From an uncultured Eubacteriales bacterium (GTDB taxonomy: Bacteria; Bacillota; Clostridia; UMGS1883; UMGS1540): a stretch of DNA of 13,814 nucleotides. Of this stretch, positions 5,603 through 13,763 are shown in pieces. The stretch covers positions 1 to 13,814 of the forward strand of contig USAP01000026.1 in assembly GCA_900552775.1 (NCBI GenBank), written 5' to 3'. Every line of letters begins with the position of its first letter. Positions within the stretch are counted from its first letter, which is position 1. The position numbers were made by a program, and so were the translations under genes. A model generated the notes under the pieces. It saw nothing but the letters and a program-made list of their open reading frames with translations. It did no database searches and was not told the DNA's origin.

Positions 5603-7042
5603 ATGAAACTCAGTAAAATATTAAAAGGGATTGCAGAGATAAATGACGCGGAGGATACAGAGATTTCGTCTGTGGAGTATGATTCGAGAAAGGTAAAAGA
5701 AGGCTCTCTTTTTGTGGCTGTGAAGGGTTACGAAACAGACGGACACAAATATATAGATTCCGCCGTGAAAAACGGAGCTGCGGCAATACTGGCACAGGAA
5801 AAAAGAGAATGCGCCGTGCCGCTTATATGCGTTCCGGATACAAGGCGCGCCTTAGCTGCGGCAGGCGCCAATTTCTTCGGAAGAAGCGCAGACAGACTTA
5901 AAATTATAGGCGTTACGGGCACGAACGGCAAAACTACGGTGACATATCTTGTTAAGCAAATTCTCGATTTGGTCGGAATTAAAACCGGGCTTATAGGCAC
6001 AAACAAAAACATGATAGGCGATAAAGTTTTGGAAACCGGAAGAACAACACCCGAATCTCTGGAACTTCAAAAGCTTTTTGCCGAAATGGAAAAAGAGGGC
6101 GCAACGCACGTTATTATGGAGGTTTCCTCGCATGCGCTTGCTCTTTCGAGAACATACGGCATTGAGTTTGAAGTGGGAGCGTTTACAAATCTTACGCAGG
6201 ATCATCTTGATTTTCACCGTACCATGGAGGAATATTGCCGTGCAAAGAGTCTTTTGTTCTCACAGTGCAGAAAAGGCGTTATAAATAAAGATGACAAATG
6301 GGGCAAAGTTATAGATGACAGCGCAAAGTGCCCCGTTATGACATATTCGATTCGCGAAGAATCCGATCTTCGCGCGGAAAACGTTAAACTTTCCGAAAAG
6401 GGAGTTATATTTACGGCAAATTACAAAGGCGAAAAACACGATATCCGTCTTGCTATCCCGGGAGAATTCTCGGTTTACAATGCGCTGACGGCAATAGGCA
6501 TTACGCTTTCGCTCGGAATACCGTTTGATGATATTGTGAAAGGACTTGTAATTGCGAAAGGCGTTTCGGGCAGAGCGGAAGTTGTGCCGCTTACAAGCGA
6601 CTACACGGTTATAATAGATTATGCCCACACACCGGACGGACTCGTGAATATACTTAAAACCGTGCGCGGCTTTACAAAAGGAAGACTTATATCCGTGTTC
6701 GGCTGCGGCGGCGACAGAGACAAAACAAAGCGTCCCAAAATGGGAAAAATAGCTGCGGAAATGAGCGATATTGCAATAGTTACAAGCGACAATCCCAGAA
6801 CAGAGGAGCCGCTTGCGATTATAGACGATATTCTGGAGGGCATGAAAGGTTTTGAAGAAAAATATGAGGTTGTGCCTGACAGGCGCGAGGCTATAGCACA
6901 TGCTATGAAAATTGCAAAAGAAGGCGATGTAATACTTCTTGCGGGCAAAGGACATGAAACATACCAGATTTTAAAAGACAAAACAATTGATTTTGACGAA
7001 CATGCAATTGTAAAAGAAATTTTTGCGCAGATGAATGCTTAA
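5603..7042 (+). CDS. murE: UDP-N-acetylmuramoyl-L-alanyl-D-glutamate-meso-DAP ligase MurE
   Basis: A 479-residue cytoplasmic Mur ligase that adds the third amino acid to UDP-MurNAc-dipeptide using ATP. Visible: the UDP-MurNAc-binding N-terminal domain with the YDSRKVKEGSLFVAVKG block (26-42); the ATP loop GVTGTNGKTT (103-112); substrate contacts TTPES (148-152) and SSHAL (175-179); the probable carbamylated lysine K215 in RAKSLLF; IDYAHTPDGL (338-347); FGCGGDRDKTKRPKMG (366-381); and the specificity motif DNPR (396-399). DNPR is the signature of meso-diaminopimelate use, as opposed to lysine-adding enzymes, so the wall is predicted to be of A1-gamma type. ATG 5603 is preceded by the strong site GGAGGTGG (5591-5598). 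An 8-base direct repeat CAATACAG lies in the short gap upstream. Confidence 0.97.
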   Translation: MKLSKILKGIAEINDAEDTEISSVEYDSRKVKEGSLFVAVKGYETDGHKYIDSAVKNGAAAILAQEKRECAVPLICVPDTRRALAAAGANFFGRSADRLKIIGVTGTNGKTTVTYLVKQILDLVGIKTGLIGTNKNMIGDKVLETGRTTPESLELQKLFAEMEKEGATHVIMEVSSHALALSRTYGIEFEVGAFTNLTQDHLDFHRTMEEYCRAKSLLFSQCRKGVINKDDKWGKVIDDSAKCPVMTYSIREESDLRAENVKLSEKGVIFTANYKGEKHDIRLAIPGEFSVYNALTAIGITLSLGIPFDDIVKGLVIAKGVSGRAEVVPLTSDYTVIIDYAHTPDGLVNILKTVRGFTKGRLISVFGCGGDRDKTKRPKMGKIAAEMSDIAIVTSDNPRTEEPLAIIDDILEGMKGFEEKYEVVPDRREAIAHAMKIAKEGDVILLAGKGHETYQILKDKTIDFDEHAIVKEIFAQMNA

Positions 7043-7088
7043 TGTGAAAATTCTTTCACGCTAAACATCCGGCGGAATGGAGATTAAA

Positions 7089-8411
7089 ATGTATAAAGCC
7101 GAAACGGTGGCGCGCGTGTGCGGAGGAAAGCTTATAGGCAGCGGAGATACAACGGCGCCGAGAGTTGTGACGGACAGCAGAAAAATTAAAAAAAACGATA
7201 TGTTTATCGCCATAAGCGGCGAAAACTTTGACGGAAACACTTTTGCGGCGTCCGCGGCTGAAAAGGGCGCGGCATTTATGGTTTTAAGCCGCGAAGACGC
7301 ACTGCCGGAAGGCAGTACGGGAATAATTGTTGCCGACACGCGTGACGCACTTTTGCGCATAGCGTCCTATCACAGAGACGAGTGCAATGTAAAAGTTGTG
7401 GGTGTTACGGGCAGCGTCGGGAAAACCACCACAAAAGATATGATTGCGTGCGCGCTTTCGGCGCGGTTTAAAACGCATAAAACTCAGGGCAATTTTAATA
7501 ACGATATCGGCATGCCGCTTACGCTTTTGGACATTGAAGATGACGACCGCGCGGCTGTTATAGAAATGGGAATGAGCAGTCGCGGCGAGATTTCGCGCCT
7601 TACAAGAGCGGCAAAACCCGATGTGGCGGTAATAACAAACATCGGTATGAGCCACATAGAACATCTGAAAACGCGTGAAAACATACTTGCCGCAAAGCTT
7701 GAAATTCTTGAAGGGCTTAAAGAGGGCGGAACGGTTATTTTGAACGCGGATGACGAATATTTAAGCCGCGTTTCCGGATTGCCGTTTAAAACAATGTATT
7801 TCGGCATTGATCATGAGTGTGATGTGCACGGCAGAGTGATTTCGGACAATACTGTTGAAGTATTGGGTCAGAGAATAACGCTCGCAGTTGCCGGCAGGCA
7901 CAATCTTTTAAACGCATGCTGTGCCATGGCGGCAGCTGCATCTTTGGGAATTGATGCGCAAACCGCGGCAAAAGGAATAATGGAATTTAAAACTGACGAT
8001 ATCCGCCAAAACGCAGTAAAATCGCCGCGCGGATTCACGGTTATACGCGACTACTACAATGCGTCTCCGCAGTCTGTGTCGGTGGCGCTTCGGATGCTCG
8101 GGAAAAAAGACGGCAGAAAAATTGCGGTTTTGGGAGATATGCTTGAACTTGGCGATTTTTCCGAGCAGTGCCATAAAGATGCCGGACGTGAGGCGGCTCT
8201 TTTTGGCATCGATATTTTGTTTACATACGGAAACGAAATGAAGGCGGCGCACCAAGAGGCGCTTAAGCACAATCTTGAAGCTGTGCACTTTGAAAACAAA
8301 AATGACCTTTCGGAGTATCTTTTAAAAGTGCTTCGCGAAGGTGATACGGTGCTTATCAAAGGTTCTCACGGAATGAAGATGGAAGATATTTACGAGAAAA
8401 TCATGGGGTGA
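7089..8411 (+). CDS. murF: UDP-N-acetylmuramoyl-tripeptide-D-alanyl-D-alanine ligase MurF
   Basis: A 440-residue cytoplasmic Mur ligase that adds the D-Ala-D-Ala dipeptide and completes the UDP-MurNAc-pentapeptide. Visible: the N-terminal domain with VVTDSRKIKKNDMFIAISG (26-44); the ATP loop GVTGSVGKTTTKD (105-117); NFNNDIGMPLTL (135-146); EMGMSSRGEIS (159-169); GRHNLLNA (269-276); the C-terminal domain entry DYYNASPQS (321-329); and LGDMLELG (348-355). Start: ATG 7089 has GGAG (7079-7082) at 6 bases and gives the expected N-terminus; an in-frame ATG at 7077 has a site pressed against it and is less likely. The gene ends in GTGA, shared with the probable mraY start. A small 6-bp hairpin (7044-7059) lies between murE and murF. 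Confidence 0.96.
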   Translation: MYKAETVARVCGGKLIGSGDTTAPRVVTDSRKIKKNDMFIAISGENFDGNTFAASAAEKGAAFMVLSREDALPEGSTGIIVADTRDALLRIASYHRDECNVKVVGVTGSVGKTTTKDMIACALSARFKTHKTQGNFNNDIGMPLTLLDIEDDDRAAVIEMGMSSRGEISRLTRAAKPDVAVITNIGMSHIEHLKTRENILAAKLEILEGLKEGGTVILNADDEYLSRVSGLPFKTMYFGIDHECDVHGRVISDNTVEVLGQRITLAVAGRHNLLNACCAMAAAASLGIDAQTAAKGIMEFKTDDIRQNAVKSPRGFTVIRDYYNASPQSVSVALRMLGKKDGRKIAVLGDMLELGDFSEQCHKDAGREAALFGIDILFTYGNEMKAAHQEALKHNLEAVHFENKNDLSEYLLKVLREGDTVLIKGSHGMKMEDIYEKIMG

Positions 8412-9358
8412 AAGAATTGGATATTTTGGTTGCGACGGTGGCGGCTTTTGTTGTTGCCGCTATTTTGGGCAGATTTACAATACCGCTGCTGCACAGACTT
8501 AAATTCGGGCAGAGCATAAGAGAGGAAGGTCCTTCGTGGCACCGAAAAAAAAGCGGTACTCCGACAATGGGCGGAATTATATTTATAATAGCTGTAACAA
8601 TTGCCGTGTTTTTAACATCTGTGACAACACAAAGTCTTGCGGTGCTTTGCACGGCTCTCGGATTCGGGCTTATCGGTTTTGCGGATGACTATATCAAAAT
8701 CGCAAAGAAAAGGAATCTGGGTCTTACGGCAAAGCAAAAAATGGCTGCGCAGATTCTTGTTGCCGCAGCGTTTGCGCTTTTCATGATGCAGGCGGGAAAA
8801 AATGCTCTTCTGCACATTCCCTTTACGGATATTGACATAGATCTCGGCTATTGGTTTATCCCTGTTTCGATTTTTGTGACGGTCGGAATGGTAAATTCCG
8901 TAAATCTTACGGACGGTCTTGACGGACTTGCTTCTTTTATAGGCACGGTTGTATCGATATTTTTTGCCGTTGCGGCAAAAAAGTACGGTTTTTCGTCAAT
9001 TGCGGTTGTCTGCTCGGCGCTTGCCGGCGGACTTGTCGGTTTTCTTATATATAACATATACCCCGCAAAAGTTTTTATGGGTGACACGGGAAGCCTTTTT
9101 ATAGGAGGTCTTCTTTCGGCGGCTGCGGTATATATGGGACTCGATATTGTGTTCTTTATTGCAGGGGGTATATTTGTCTGCGAAACGCTTTCGGTAATTT
9201 TGCAGGTGACGTCATATAAACTTACGGGTAAAAGAATTTTTAAAATGAGCCCGATTCACCATCATTTTGAAATGCTTGGATTTTCGGAAACAAAAATTGT
9301 GGCGCTATTTACATTTGTTACAATACTTTTGTGTGTTGCGGCATATTTTGCGCTTTAA
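8408..9358 (+). CDS. mraY: Phospho-N-acetylmuramoyl-pentapeptide transferase MraY
   Basis: A 316-residue polytopic membrane enzyme, normal length, that transfers phospho-MurNAc-pentapeptide to undecaprenyl phosphate to make lipid I on the inner face of the membrane. About ten hydrophobic segments are visible. Signatures: GPSWHRKKSGTPTMGG (41-56), the aspartate pair FADDYIK (91-97, D93-D94), NLTDGLDGLA (166-175), FMGDTGSLFIGG (223-234, catalytic-region D226) and SPIHHHFE (281-288). The start is uncertain. GTG 8408 overlaps the murF stop in a GTGA arrangement with only a weak ribosome site; TTG 8417 is in frame with GGGGTGA (8405-8411) at 5 bases and would shorten the protein by three residues. 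The overlap suggests coupling to murF. In most related clusters murD follows, but here ftsW does. Confidence 0.95.
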   Translation: MKELDILVATVAAFVVAAILGRFTIPLLHRLKFGQSIREEGPSWHRKKSGTPTMGGIIFIIAVTIAVFLTSVTTQSLAVLCTALGFGLIGFADDYIKIAKKRNLGLTAKQKMAAQILVAAAFALFMMQAGKNALLHIPFTDIDIDLGYWFIPVSIFVTVGMVNSVNLTDGLDGLASFIGTVVSIFFAVAAKKYGFSSIAVVCSALAGGLVGFLIYNIYPAKVFMGDTGSLFIGGLLSAAAVYMGLDIVFFIAGGIFVCETLSVILQVTSYKLTGKRIFKMSPIHHHFEMLGFSETKIVALFTFVTILLCVAAYFAL

Positions 9359-9417
9359 GTTTTTCGCATACCCGCGGCGGAAACTGAAAAATACGGCGGG
9401 AGGAAAGGCTGTAAAAA

Positions 9418-10569
9418 ATGGCAAGAAAACGCAGAACAAAAACTGCAGGGGGCGGAATCGACATATCGCTTTTCATCACACTTATGATAATGCTTGCCTT
9501 CGGACTTATAATGGTGTTCAGCGCATCTGCTCCTTCGGCATTTTATGAAGAGGGAAATCAGCTTTATTACATAAAAAAGCAGCTTGTCTGGACGGCTATA
9601 GGTCTCGTGGCTATGTTTTTAATATCAAATGTAAATTACAAACTTGTTAAGAAATATGCGGGACTTTTCTGTGCCGCGGCATTTGTTTTAATGGTGCTCG
9701 TTATCCTCATGGGTGTTACGGGCGGCGGAGCACAGAGATGGATAAAAATTGGAGGAGTAACGCTTCAGCCGTCGGAAATTGCAAAATTTGCACTTATTCT
9801 GCTTTTTGCAAAAAAACTTTCCGAACAGCCGCAAAAACGCCTGAGACATTTTTCGGGAGGACTTACACCGTATCTTTTTTTAATAGCGGTTTTCTGCGGA
9901 GCGATGGTTTTGCAGGATCACCTGAGCGCCGCTATAATTACCGCGGCAACGCTTATTGTTATGCTTGCGGTTGCCGGTGCGGATTTAAAACAGCTTTTTG
10001 TGCTGATGATAGTTGGTGTTGCAATCGCAATTCCGCTTGTGTTTTTTGAAGGTTACCGCGCAAACAGAATCAAAGCGTATCTCGATCCTTTTGCTTATAA
10101 GGACAGCATAGGCTGGCAGATTGTTGAGGGTCTTTATGCCATAGGCTCCGGAGGTATTTTCGGAAGAGGACTCGGGCAGAGCAGACAGAAGTTTCTGTAT
10201 GTTCCGGAGGCACATAATGACTATATTTATGCGATACTCTGTGAAGAACTCGGGCTTATGGGCGCAATAATAGTGATGGTGCTGTTTGCGGTTTTCATAA
10301 CAAGATGTATAAAAATTGCACTTGCGGCTCCGGATAAATTTTCAAGTCTTTCGGTATTCGGCATCACAACGCTTATAGGGTTTCAGTACATAATAAACAT
10401 AGGAGTTGTAACGGGAGTTATCCCGAATACAGGTATGCAGCTGCCGTTTTTCAGCGCCGGAGGCTCGTCGCTTGTATTTATGCTTGCGGCTATGGGATTT
10501 GTGTTTAATGTATCGCGTTATGTAAAGAAGGAAGAAGAAATTCCGAAAGGAGAACTGAACGCTTTATGA
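9418..10569 (+). CDS. ftsW: SEDS peptidoglycan polymerase FtsW/SpoVE
   Basis: A 383-residue polytopic membrane protein of the SEDS family, which polymerises lipid II into glycan strands together with a class B penicillin-binding protein. About ten hydrophobic segments are visible. Signatures: FSASAPSAF (34-42), GGAQRWI (103-109), LQPSEIAKFA (116-125), LQDHLSAAII (165-174), GSGGIFGRGLGQSRQKFLYVPEAH (243-266) with the probable catalytic D268 in HNDYIYAILCEELG (266-279), and LPFFSAGGSSL (342-352). The position before murG in a cluster with a SpoVD-type partner matches spoVE of Bacillus subtilis; whether it acts in division, spore cortex synthesis or both cannot be decided here. Residues N267 (often T) and A347 in SAGG (often Y) depart from the commonest motif forms. 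ATG 9418 follows AGGAAAGG (9401-9408) at 9 bases. The stop overlaps the murG start in ATGA. Confidence 0.93.
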   Translation: MARKRRTKTAGGGIDISLFITLMIMLAFGLIMVFSASAPSAFYEEGNQLYYIKKQLVWTAIGLVAMFLISNVNYKLVKKYAGLFCAAAFVLMVLVILMGVTGGGAQRWIKIGGVTLQPSEIAKFALILLFAKKLSEQPQKRLRHFSGGLTPYLFLIAVFCGAMVLQDHLSAAIITAATLIVMLAVAGADLKQLFVLMIVGVAIAIPLVFFEGYRANRIKAYLDPFAYKDSIGWQIVEGLYAIGSGGIFGRGLGQSRQKFLYVPEAHNDYIYAILCEELGLMGAIIVMVLFAVFITRCIKIALAAPDKFSSLSVFGITTLIGFQYIINIGVVTGVIPNTGMQLPFFSAGGSSLVFMLAAMGFVFNVSRYVKKEEEIPKGELNAL

Positions 10570-11642
10570 GGGCAATAATCAGCGGCGGAGGAACTGCGGG
10601 TCATATAAATCCTGCAATCGCCATTGCAGGAAAAATAAAGAAAACAGACAGAAAATCCGAAATCCTGTTTGTCGGAACCGAACACGGGCTTGAAAAAAAG
10701 CTTGTTCCGAAAGCAGGGTATAAAATAAAATATATAGATGTGCGCGGACTTAAGAGAAGGCTGACGGCGGAGAATATTAAAATACTCGGTATGGCATTTC
10801 GCGCGTACAAAGATTCTTTGAAAATCATTGACGAGTTTAAACCCGATATCGTTATAGGAACAGGGGGGTATGTCTGTGCTCCCGTACTTTATGCTGCGTG
10901 CAGAAGAAAAATTCCGACGCTGCTGCATGAGCAGAATGTTCCGCCGGGACTTGCTGTAAAGCTTATGGCACCGCGAGTTGATGTTACCGCGATAAGTTTT
11001 GAGGAAACACGCGGACTTTTGAAAAAAGCAAAACGCATTGAACTGTGCGGAAATCCAATACGTGACGGTATATTGAAAATCAAACCGCAAAAAACGGAAA
11101 GACCTCAGGTTATGGTAAGCGGAGGAAGTTTGGGCGCCGGAAAAATAAACGAAGCGCTTCTGGAGCTTTTAACGCTTGACGGGCAGGATTATTATGATAT
11201 ATGCGCCGCAACGGGCGAAAGATATTACGATGATTTTATGCGTGAGCTTTCAAAACGTGCCGTAAGCCTTGACAAGCATAAAAAGATAGTGCCGTATATA
11301 CATAATATGGACGAGGTGCTTGCGTCTTCAGCTCTTGCGGTGACGCGTGCCGGTGCAATAACCGTAAGCGAGCTTTGCGCCATAGGAAAACCGGCAATTT
11401 TAATTCCGAGCCCGAATGTGGCACACGACCATCAGCGCACAAATGCGCGCTTTATGGAGAAAAACGGTGCGGCGGTTGTAATAGAAGAAAAAGATTTGAG
11501 CGGAGTACGGCTTGCGGAAGTTATAGATGATTTGCTGCATGACAAAGAGAGGCTCCGCAAAATGAGCGTCAGCGGCAGTGAAATCGGAATACGCAATGCA
11601 ACCGACTCCATATACGCGCTCATAGAAGAACTGCTGGCGTAA
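10566..11642 (+). CDS. murG: Lipid II-forming N-acetylglucosamine transferase MurG
   Basis: A 358-residue GT28 glycosyltransferase, family-typical length, that adds GlcNAc from UDP-GlcNAc to lipid I on the cytoplasmic side of the membrane, giving lipid II. Visible: the first glycine loop GGGTAGHINPA (7-17, H13), the second loop GTGGYVCAPV (98-107), LLHEQNVPPGL (119-129), CGNPIR (161-166), the third glycine loop VSGGSLGA (184-191), and the UDP-GlcNAc site RAGAITVSEL (261-270, with E269) followed by PSPNVAHDHQRTNA (281-294). The start ATG overlaps the ftsW stop by four bases (ATGA), so translation is probably coupled; the AAAGGAG stretch inside the ftsW end (about 10545-10552) serves as the ribosome site. 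It supplies the substrate for FtsW and SpoVD encoded alongside. Confidence 0.97.
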   Translation: MRAIISGGGTAGHINPAIAIAGKIKKTDRKSEILFVGTEHGLEKKLVPKAGYKIKYIDVRGLKRRLTAENIKILGMAFRAYKDSLKIIDEFKPDIVIGTGGYVCAPVLYAACRRKIPTLLHEQNVPPGLAVKLMAPRVDVTAISFEETRGLLKKAKRIELCGNPIRDGILKIKPQKTERPQVMVSGGSLGAGKINEALLELLTLDGQDYYDICAATGERYYDDFMRELSKRAVSLDKHKKIVPYIHNMDEVLASSALAVTRAGAITVSELCAIGKPAILIPSPNVAHDHQRTNARFMEKNGAAVVIEEKDLSGVRLAEVIDDLLHDKERLRKMSVSGSEIGIRNATDSIYALIEELLA

Positions 11643-11686
11643 CAACAAGACAAAAGCTGCATATATTGGTTGGTGGAGGTGTAAAT

Positions 11687-12943
11687 GTGTGCAGGCTTAA
11701 AATAAACGGAGGCAGAAAACTATCGGGCAGTATTGCCGTACAGGGAGCTAAAAATTCCGTGTTGCCGATTCTTGCCGCAACGGTGCTGTGTGACGGTGTA
11801 AGCGTTATTCACGGCTGCCCGGCGCTTCTTGATGTGGATTCGGCGGCAGAAATATTAAAATATACGGGCTGCAAGGTGAAAAGAGAAGGAAATACCGTAA
11901 CTGTGGACGCTTCAAACGTTTTGCCGTGCGAATTTCCTGCATCGCTTATGCATAGAATGCGCTCGTCAATCACATTTTTGGGTGCGCTTACGGCGCGCTG
12001 CAAAAGAATTAAAATGAGCTCCCCCGGAGGATGTGAGCTGGGTCCGAGACCTATCGACTTACATATAAAAGGGCTCCGGGAGCTTAATATAAAAACCGAG
12101 GAATACGGAGGATTTATCGAAACCGCGGCAGACGATATTCTCGGAAATGATATACATCTCGATTTTCCAAGCGTCGGCGCAACTGAAAATATTATGCTTG
12201 CTGCCGTGCTTGCAAAAGGAAAAACGACAATAAACAATGCCGCAAAAGAGCCCGAAATATGGGATTTGCAGTGCTTTTTAAAAAAGATGGGCGCGAAAAT
12301 CTCGGGTGCCGGCACGGACAGAATAGAAATTGAAGGCGTAAAAAAACTGGGCGGCGCCGAGCACACCGTAATTCCGGACAGAATTGTGGCTTCAACATAT
12401 CTTTGTGCCGCGGCAATGTGCGGCGGAAAGATAGAACTCCGAAATATTGAACCGCTTCACATAAACTCTGTTTTATCCGTTTTGAAACAGACGGGAACGC
12501 CGGTAACCGTAAACGGAAAATCCGTGTTGCTTGAATCTCCTGAACGGCTTTCCTGCGTTGATATGATACGCACCATGCCTTATCCCGGTTTTCCCACAGA
12601 CGCGCAGGCGGCAGCTTCTGTCATGCTTTCCGTTGCGGACGGCACGAGCGTTATTCTGGAAAATATATTTGAAAACAGATTTAAGCATTTGGGTGAGCTC
12701 GGCAAAATGGGAGCCGATATAAAAATGAGCGGCAAAGTTGCGGTTATACGCGGTGTAAAAGAACTTTACGGAGCAAGTGTAAGCGCCATGGAGCTTCGCG
12801 GCGGAGCGGCGCTTGTATGTGCCGGATGCCGTGCACACGGAGAAACACAGGTGCTTGACATAGAGCATATTGAGAGAGGTTATGCCGATATTGCGGCGGA
12901 TTTGTCCGCTCTCGGCGCAGATATTTGCAGAATCGGACAATAA
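11687..12943 (+). CDS. murA: UDP-N-acetylglucosamine 1-carboxyvinyltransferase MurA
   Basis: A 418-residue cytoplasmic EPSP-synthase-fold enzyme that transfers enolpyruvate from PEP to UDP-GlcNAc, the first committed step of peptidoglycan synthesis. Visible: QGAKNSVLP (19-27, with K22-N23), the active-site loop SSPGGCELGPRPIDLHI (111-127) with catalytic C116, YPGFPTDAQA (299-308) with the general base D305, ENIFENRFKH (325-334) and ELRGGAALV (369-377). A cysteine in the loop marks the fosfomycin-sensitive type rather than the aspartate form. Start: GTG 11687 has GGAGG (11675-11679) at 7 bases and gives the normal length; the frame stays open upstream to 11666, but that would place the ribosome site inside the gene. 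An out-of-frame ATG at 11685 overlaps this start. Firmicutes often have two murA copies; only one is here. Confidence 0.96.
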   Translation: MCRLKINGGRKLSGSIAVQGAKNSVLPILAATVLCDGVSVIHGCPALLDVDSAAEILKYTGCKVKREGNTVTVDASNVLPCEFPASLMHRMRSSITFLGALTARCKRIKMSSPGGCELGPRPIDLHIKGLRELNIKTEEYGGFIETAADDILGNDIHLDFPSVGATENIMLAAVLAKGKTTINNAAKEPEIWDLQCFLKKMGAKISGAGTDRIEIEGVKKLGGAEHTVIPDRIVASTYLCAAAMCGGKIELRNIEPLHINSVLSVLKQTGTPVTVNGKSVLLESPERLSCVDMIRTMPYPGFPTDAQAAASVMLSVADGTSVILENIFENRFKHLGELGKMGADIKMSGKVAVIRGVKELYGASVSAMELRGGAALVCAGCRAHGETQVLDIEHIERGYADIAADLSALGADICRIGQ

Positions 12944-12946
12944 GAT

Positions 12947-13008
12947 ATTCATAAATTGCCCGCGCAGGGGGAATCGCAGAAAAAACAATGCGCGGGCGGT
13001 TTATGGAT
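12947..13008 (+). other. 20-bp intercistronic hairpin between murA and ftsQ
   Basis: Bases 12947-12966 pair with 12989-13008 without any bulge: 17 Watson-Crick pairs and 3 G-U pairs, around a GC-rich core GCCCGCGCA/TGCGCGGGC, with a 22-base A-rich loop. It begins 3 bases after the murA stop and ends 16 bases before the ftsQ ribosome site, filling most of the gap. No U-tract follows on either strand, so it is not a standard intrinsic terminator. All three wobble pairs are G-U in the plus-strand RNA and would be A-C mismatches in the minus-strand RNA, which suggests that the plus-strand transcript is the form that matters. An mRNA-stabilising or processing element is likely; a small palindromic repeat element is the alternative. 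Confidence 0.7.
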
Positions 13009-13034
13009 TGTGATATAGAAAAAAGGAGGTCAGT

Positions 13035-13763
13035 ATGGCACGGCGCAGAAAGAAAAAAAGAAAAATAAATTTAAAAGTTCTTATAGCTTTAATAATAATC
13101 ATCGGCGTGACGACCGGATTGCTGACGGCTCCGATATTTAATATTTCAAAAATATCAGTAAGCGGCATTGAGCGCCTTACTGAGGAACAGGTGATAAGTG
13201 TTTCGGGAATAGGACTCGGCAAAAACATTTTCAGGACAAGCATAGGCAGGGCAAGAAAGAAAATAATGTCTCAGCCGATGGTTGAAAATGTGAAGATATT
13301 AAGAAAATTTCCGGCGCGTATAGAAATATCGGTTGAGGAAAGAAAGCTTTTTGCATACGTGCCGTTCGGAGATGTTTATTACGGAATAGACAAAAACTGT
13401 ACTGTGATTGAAACTGTTACTGAATGCGCGGAAGACAGCCCGAAGCTTACGGGGCTTTATACTCTTGAAGCGCCCGAAGGCGGCGAAATAAAATTTCAAA
13501 ACGACGGCGAAACCGAGCTTGTCAAAAAAATTGCGGGGGCGCTTTACGAAAACGGTATGGGAGACGTGATTTCCGAGCTCAATCTTCAGAACACGGTAAA
13601 CATTATGCTGGTTACAAAATCGGGTCTGATTGTACAGCTTGCGGATGACAGTGAGCTTGACTACAAAATTAAGCTGATGAAAAATATAATAGACCGCGAC
13701 TATACGTGGGGAGTTTTTGACGTAAGCAACCCTGCCGTTCCCACATATAGGAAGAATATGTAG
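13035..13763 (+). CDS. ftsQ: Cell division protein FtsQ/DivIB
   Basis: A 242-residue bitopic membrane protein. A very basic cytoplasmic N-terminus (ARRRKKKRK, 2-10) is followed by one membrane segment (about 14-33, with a run of isoleucines) and an extracytoplasmic POTRA domain (about 36-105), recognisable by ISKISVSGIERLTEEQVI (37-54) and GKNIFRTSIGRARKKI (62-77), then VKILRKFPARIEISVEER (86-103), and by the FtsQ region with VYYGIDKNCTVIE (114-126). It bridges FtsL-DivIC and the septal synthases. The C-terminal part is weakly conserved, as usual; the protein ends shortly after the VFDVSNPAVPTYR strand (227-239), with no long tail. ATG 13035 follows the strong site GGAGGT (13025-13030) at 5 bases from GGAGG. 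It is the last dcw gene visible. Confidence 0.92.
   Translation: MARRRKKKRKINLKVLIALIIIIGVTTGLLTAPIFNISKISVSGIERLTEEQVISVSGIGLGKNIFRTSIGRARKKIMSQPMVENVKILRKFPARIEISVEERKLFAYVPFGDVYYGIDKNCTVIETVTECAEDSPKLTGLYTLEAPEGGEIKFQNDGETELVKKIAGALYENGMGDVISELNLQNTVNIMLVTKSGLIVQLADDSELDYKIKLMKNIIDRDYTWGVFDVSNPAVPTYRKNM

Noticed and set aside
6260..6955. Long minus-strand ORF opposite murE (231 codons)
   Set aside because: It mirrors the codon pattern of a well-conserved gene, has no ribosome site that I can support and no recognisable domain; the same holds for the other minus-strand ORFs opposite the dcw genes.
7044..7059. GTGAAA/TTTCAC hairpin between murE and murF as a terminator
   Set aside because: Only 6 mostly A/T pairs and no T-tract follow; too weak to call.
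12947..13008. Calling the murA-ftsQ hairpin an intrinsic terminator
   Set aside because: No run of T follows the stem on either strand, and ftsQ has a strong ribosome site but no visible promoter of its own.
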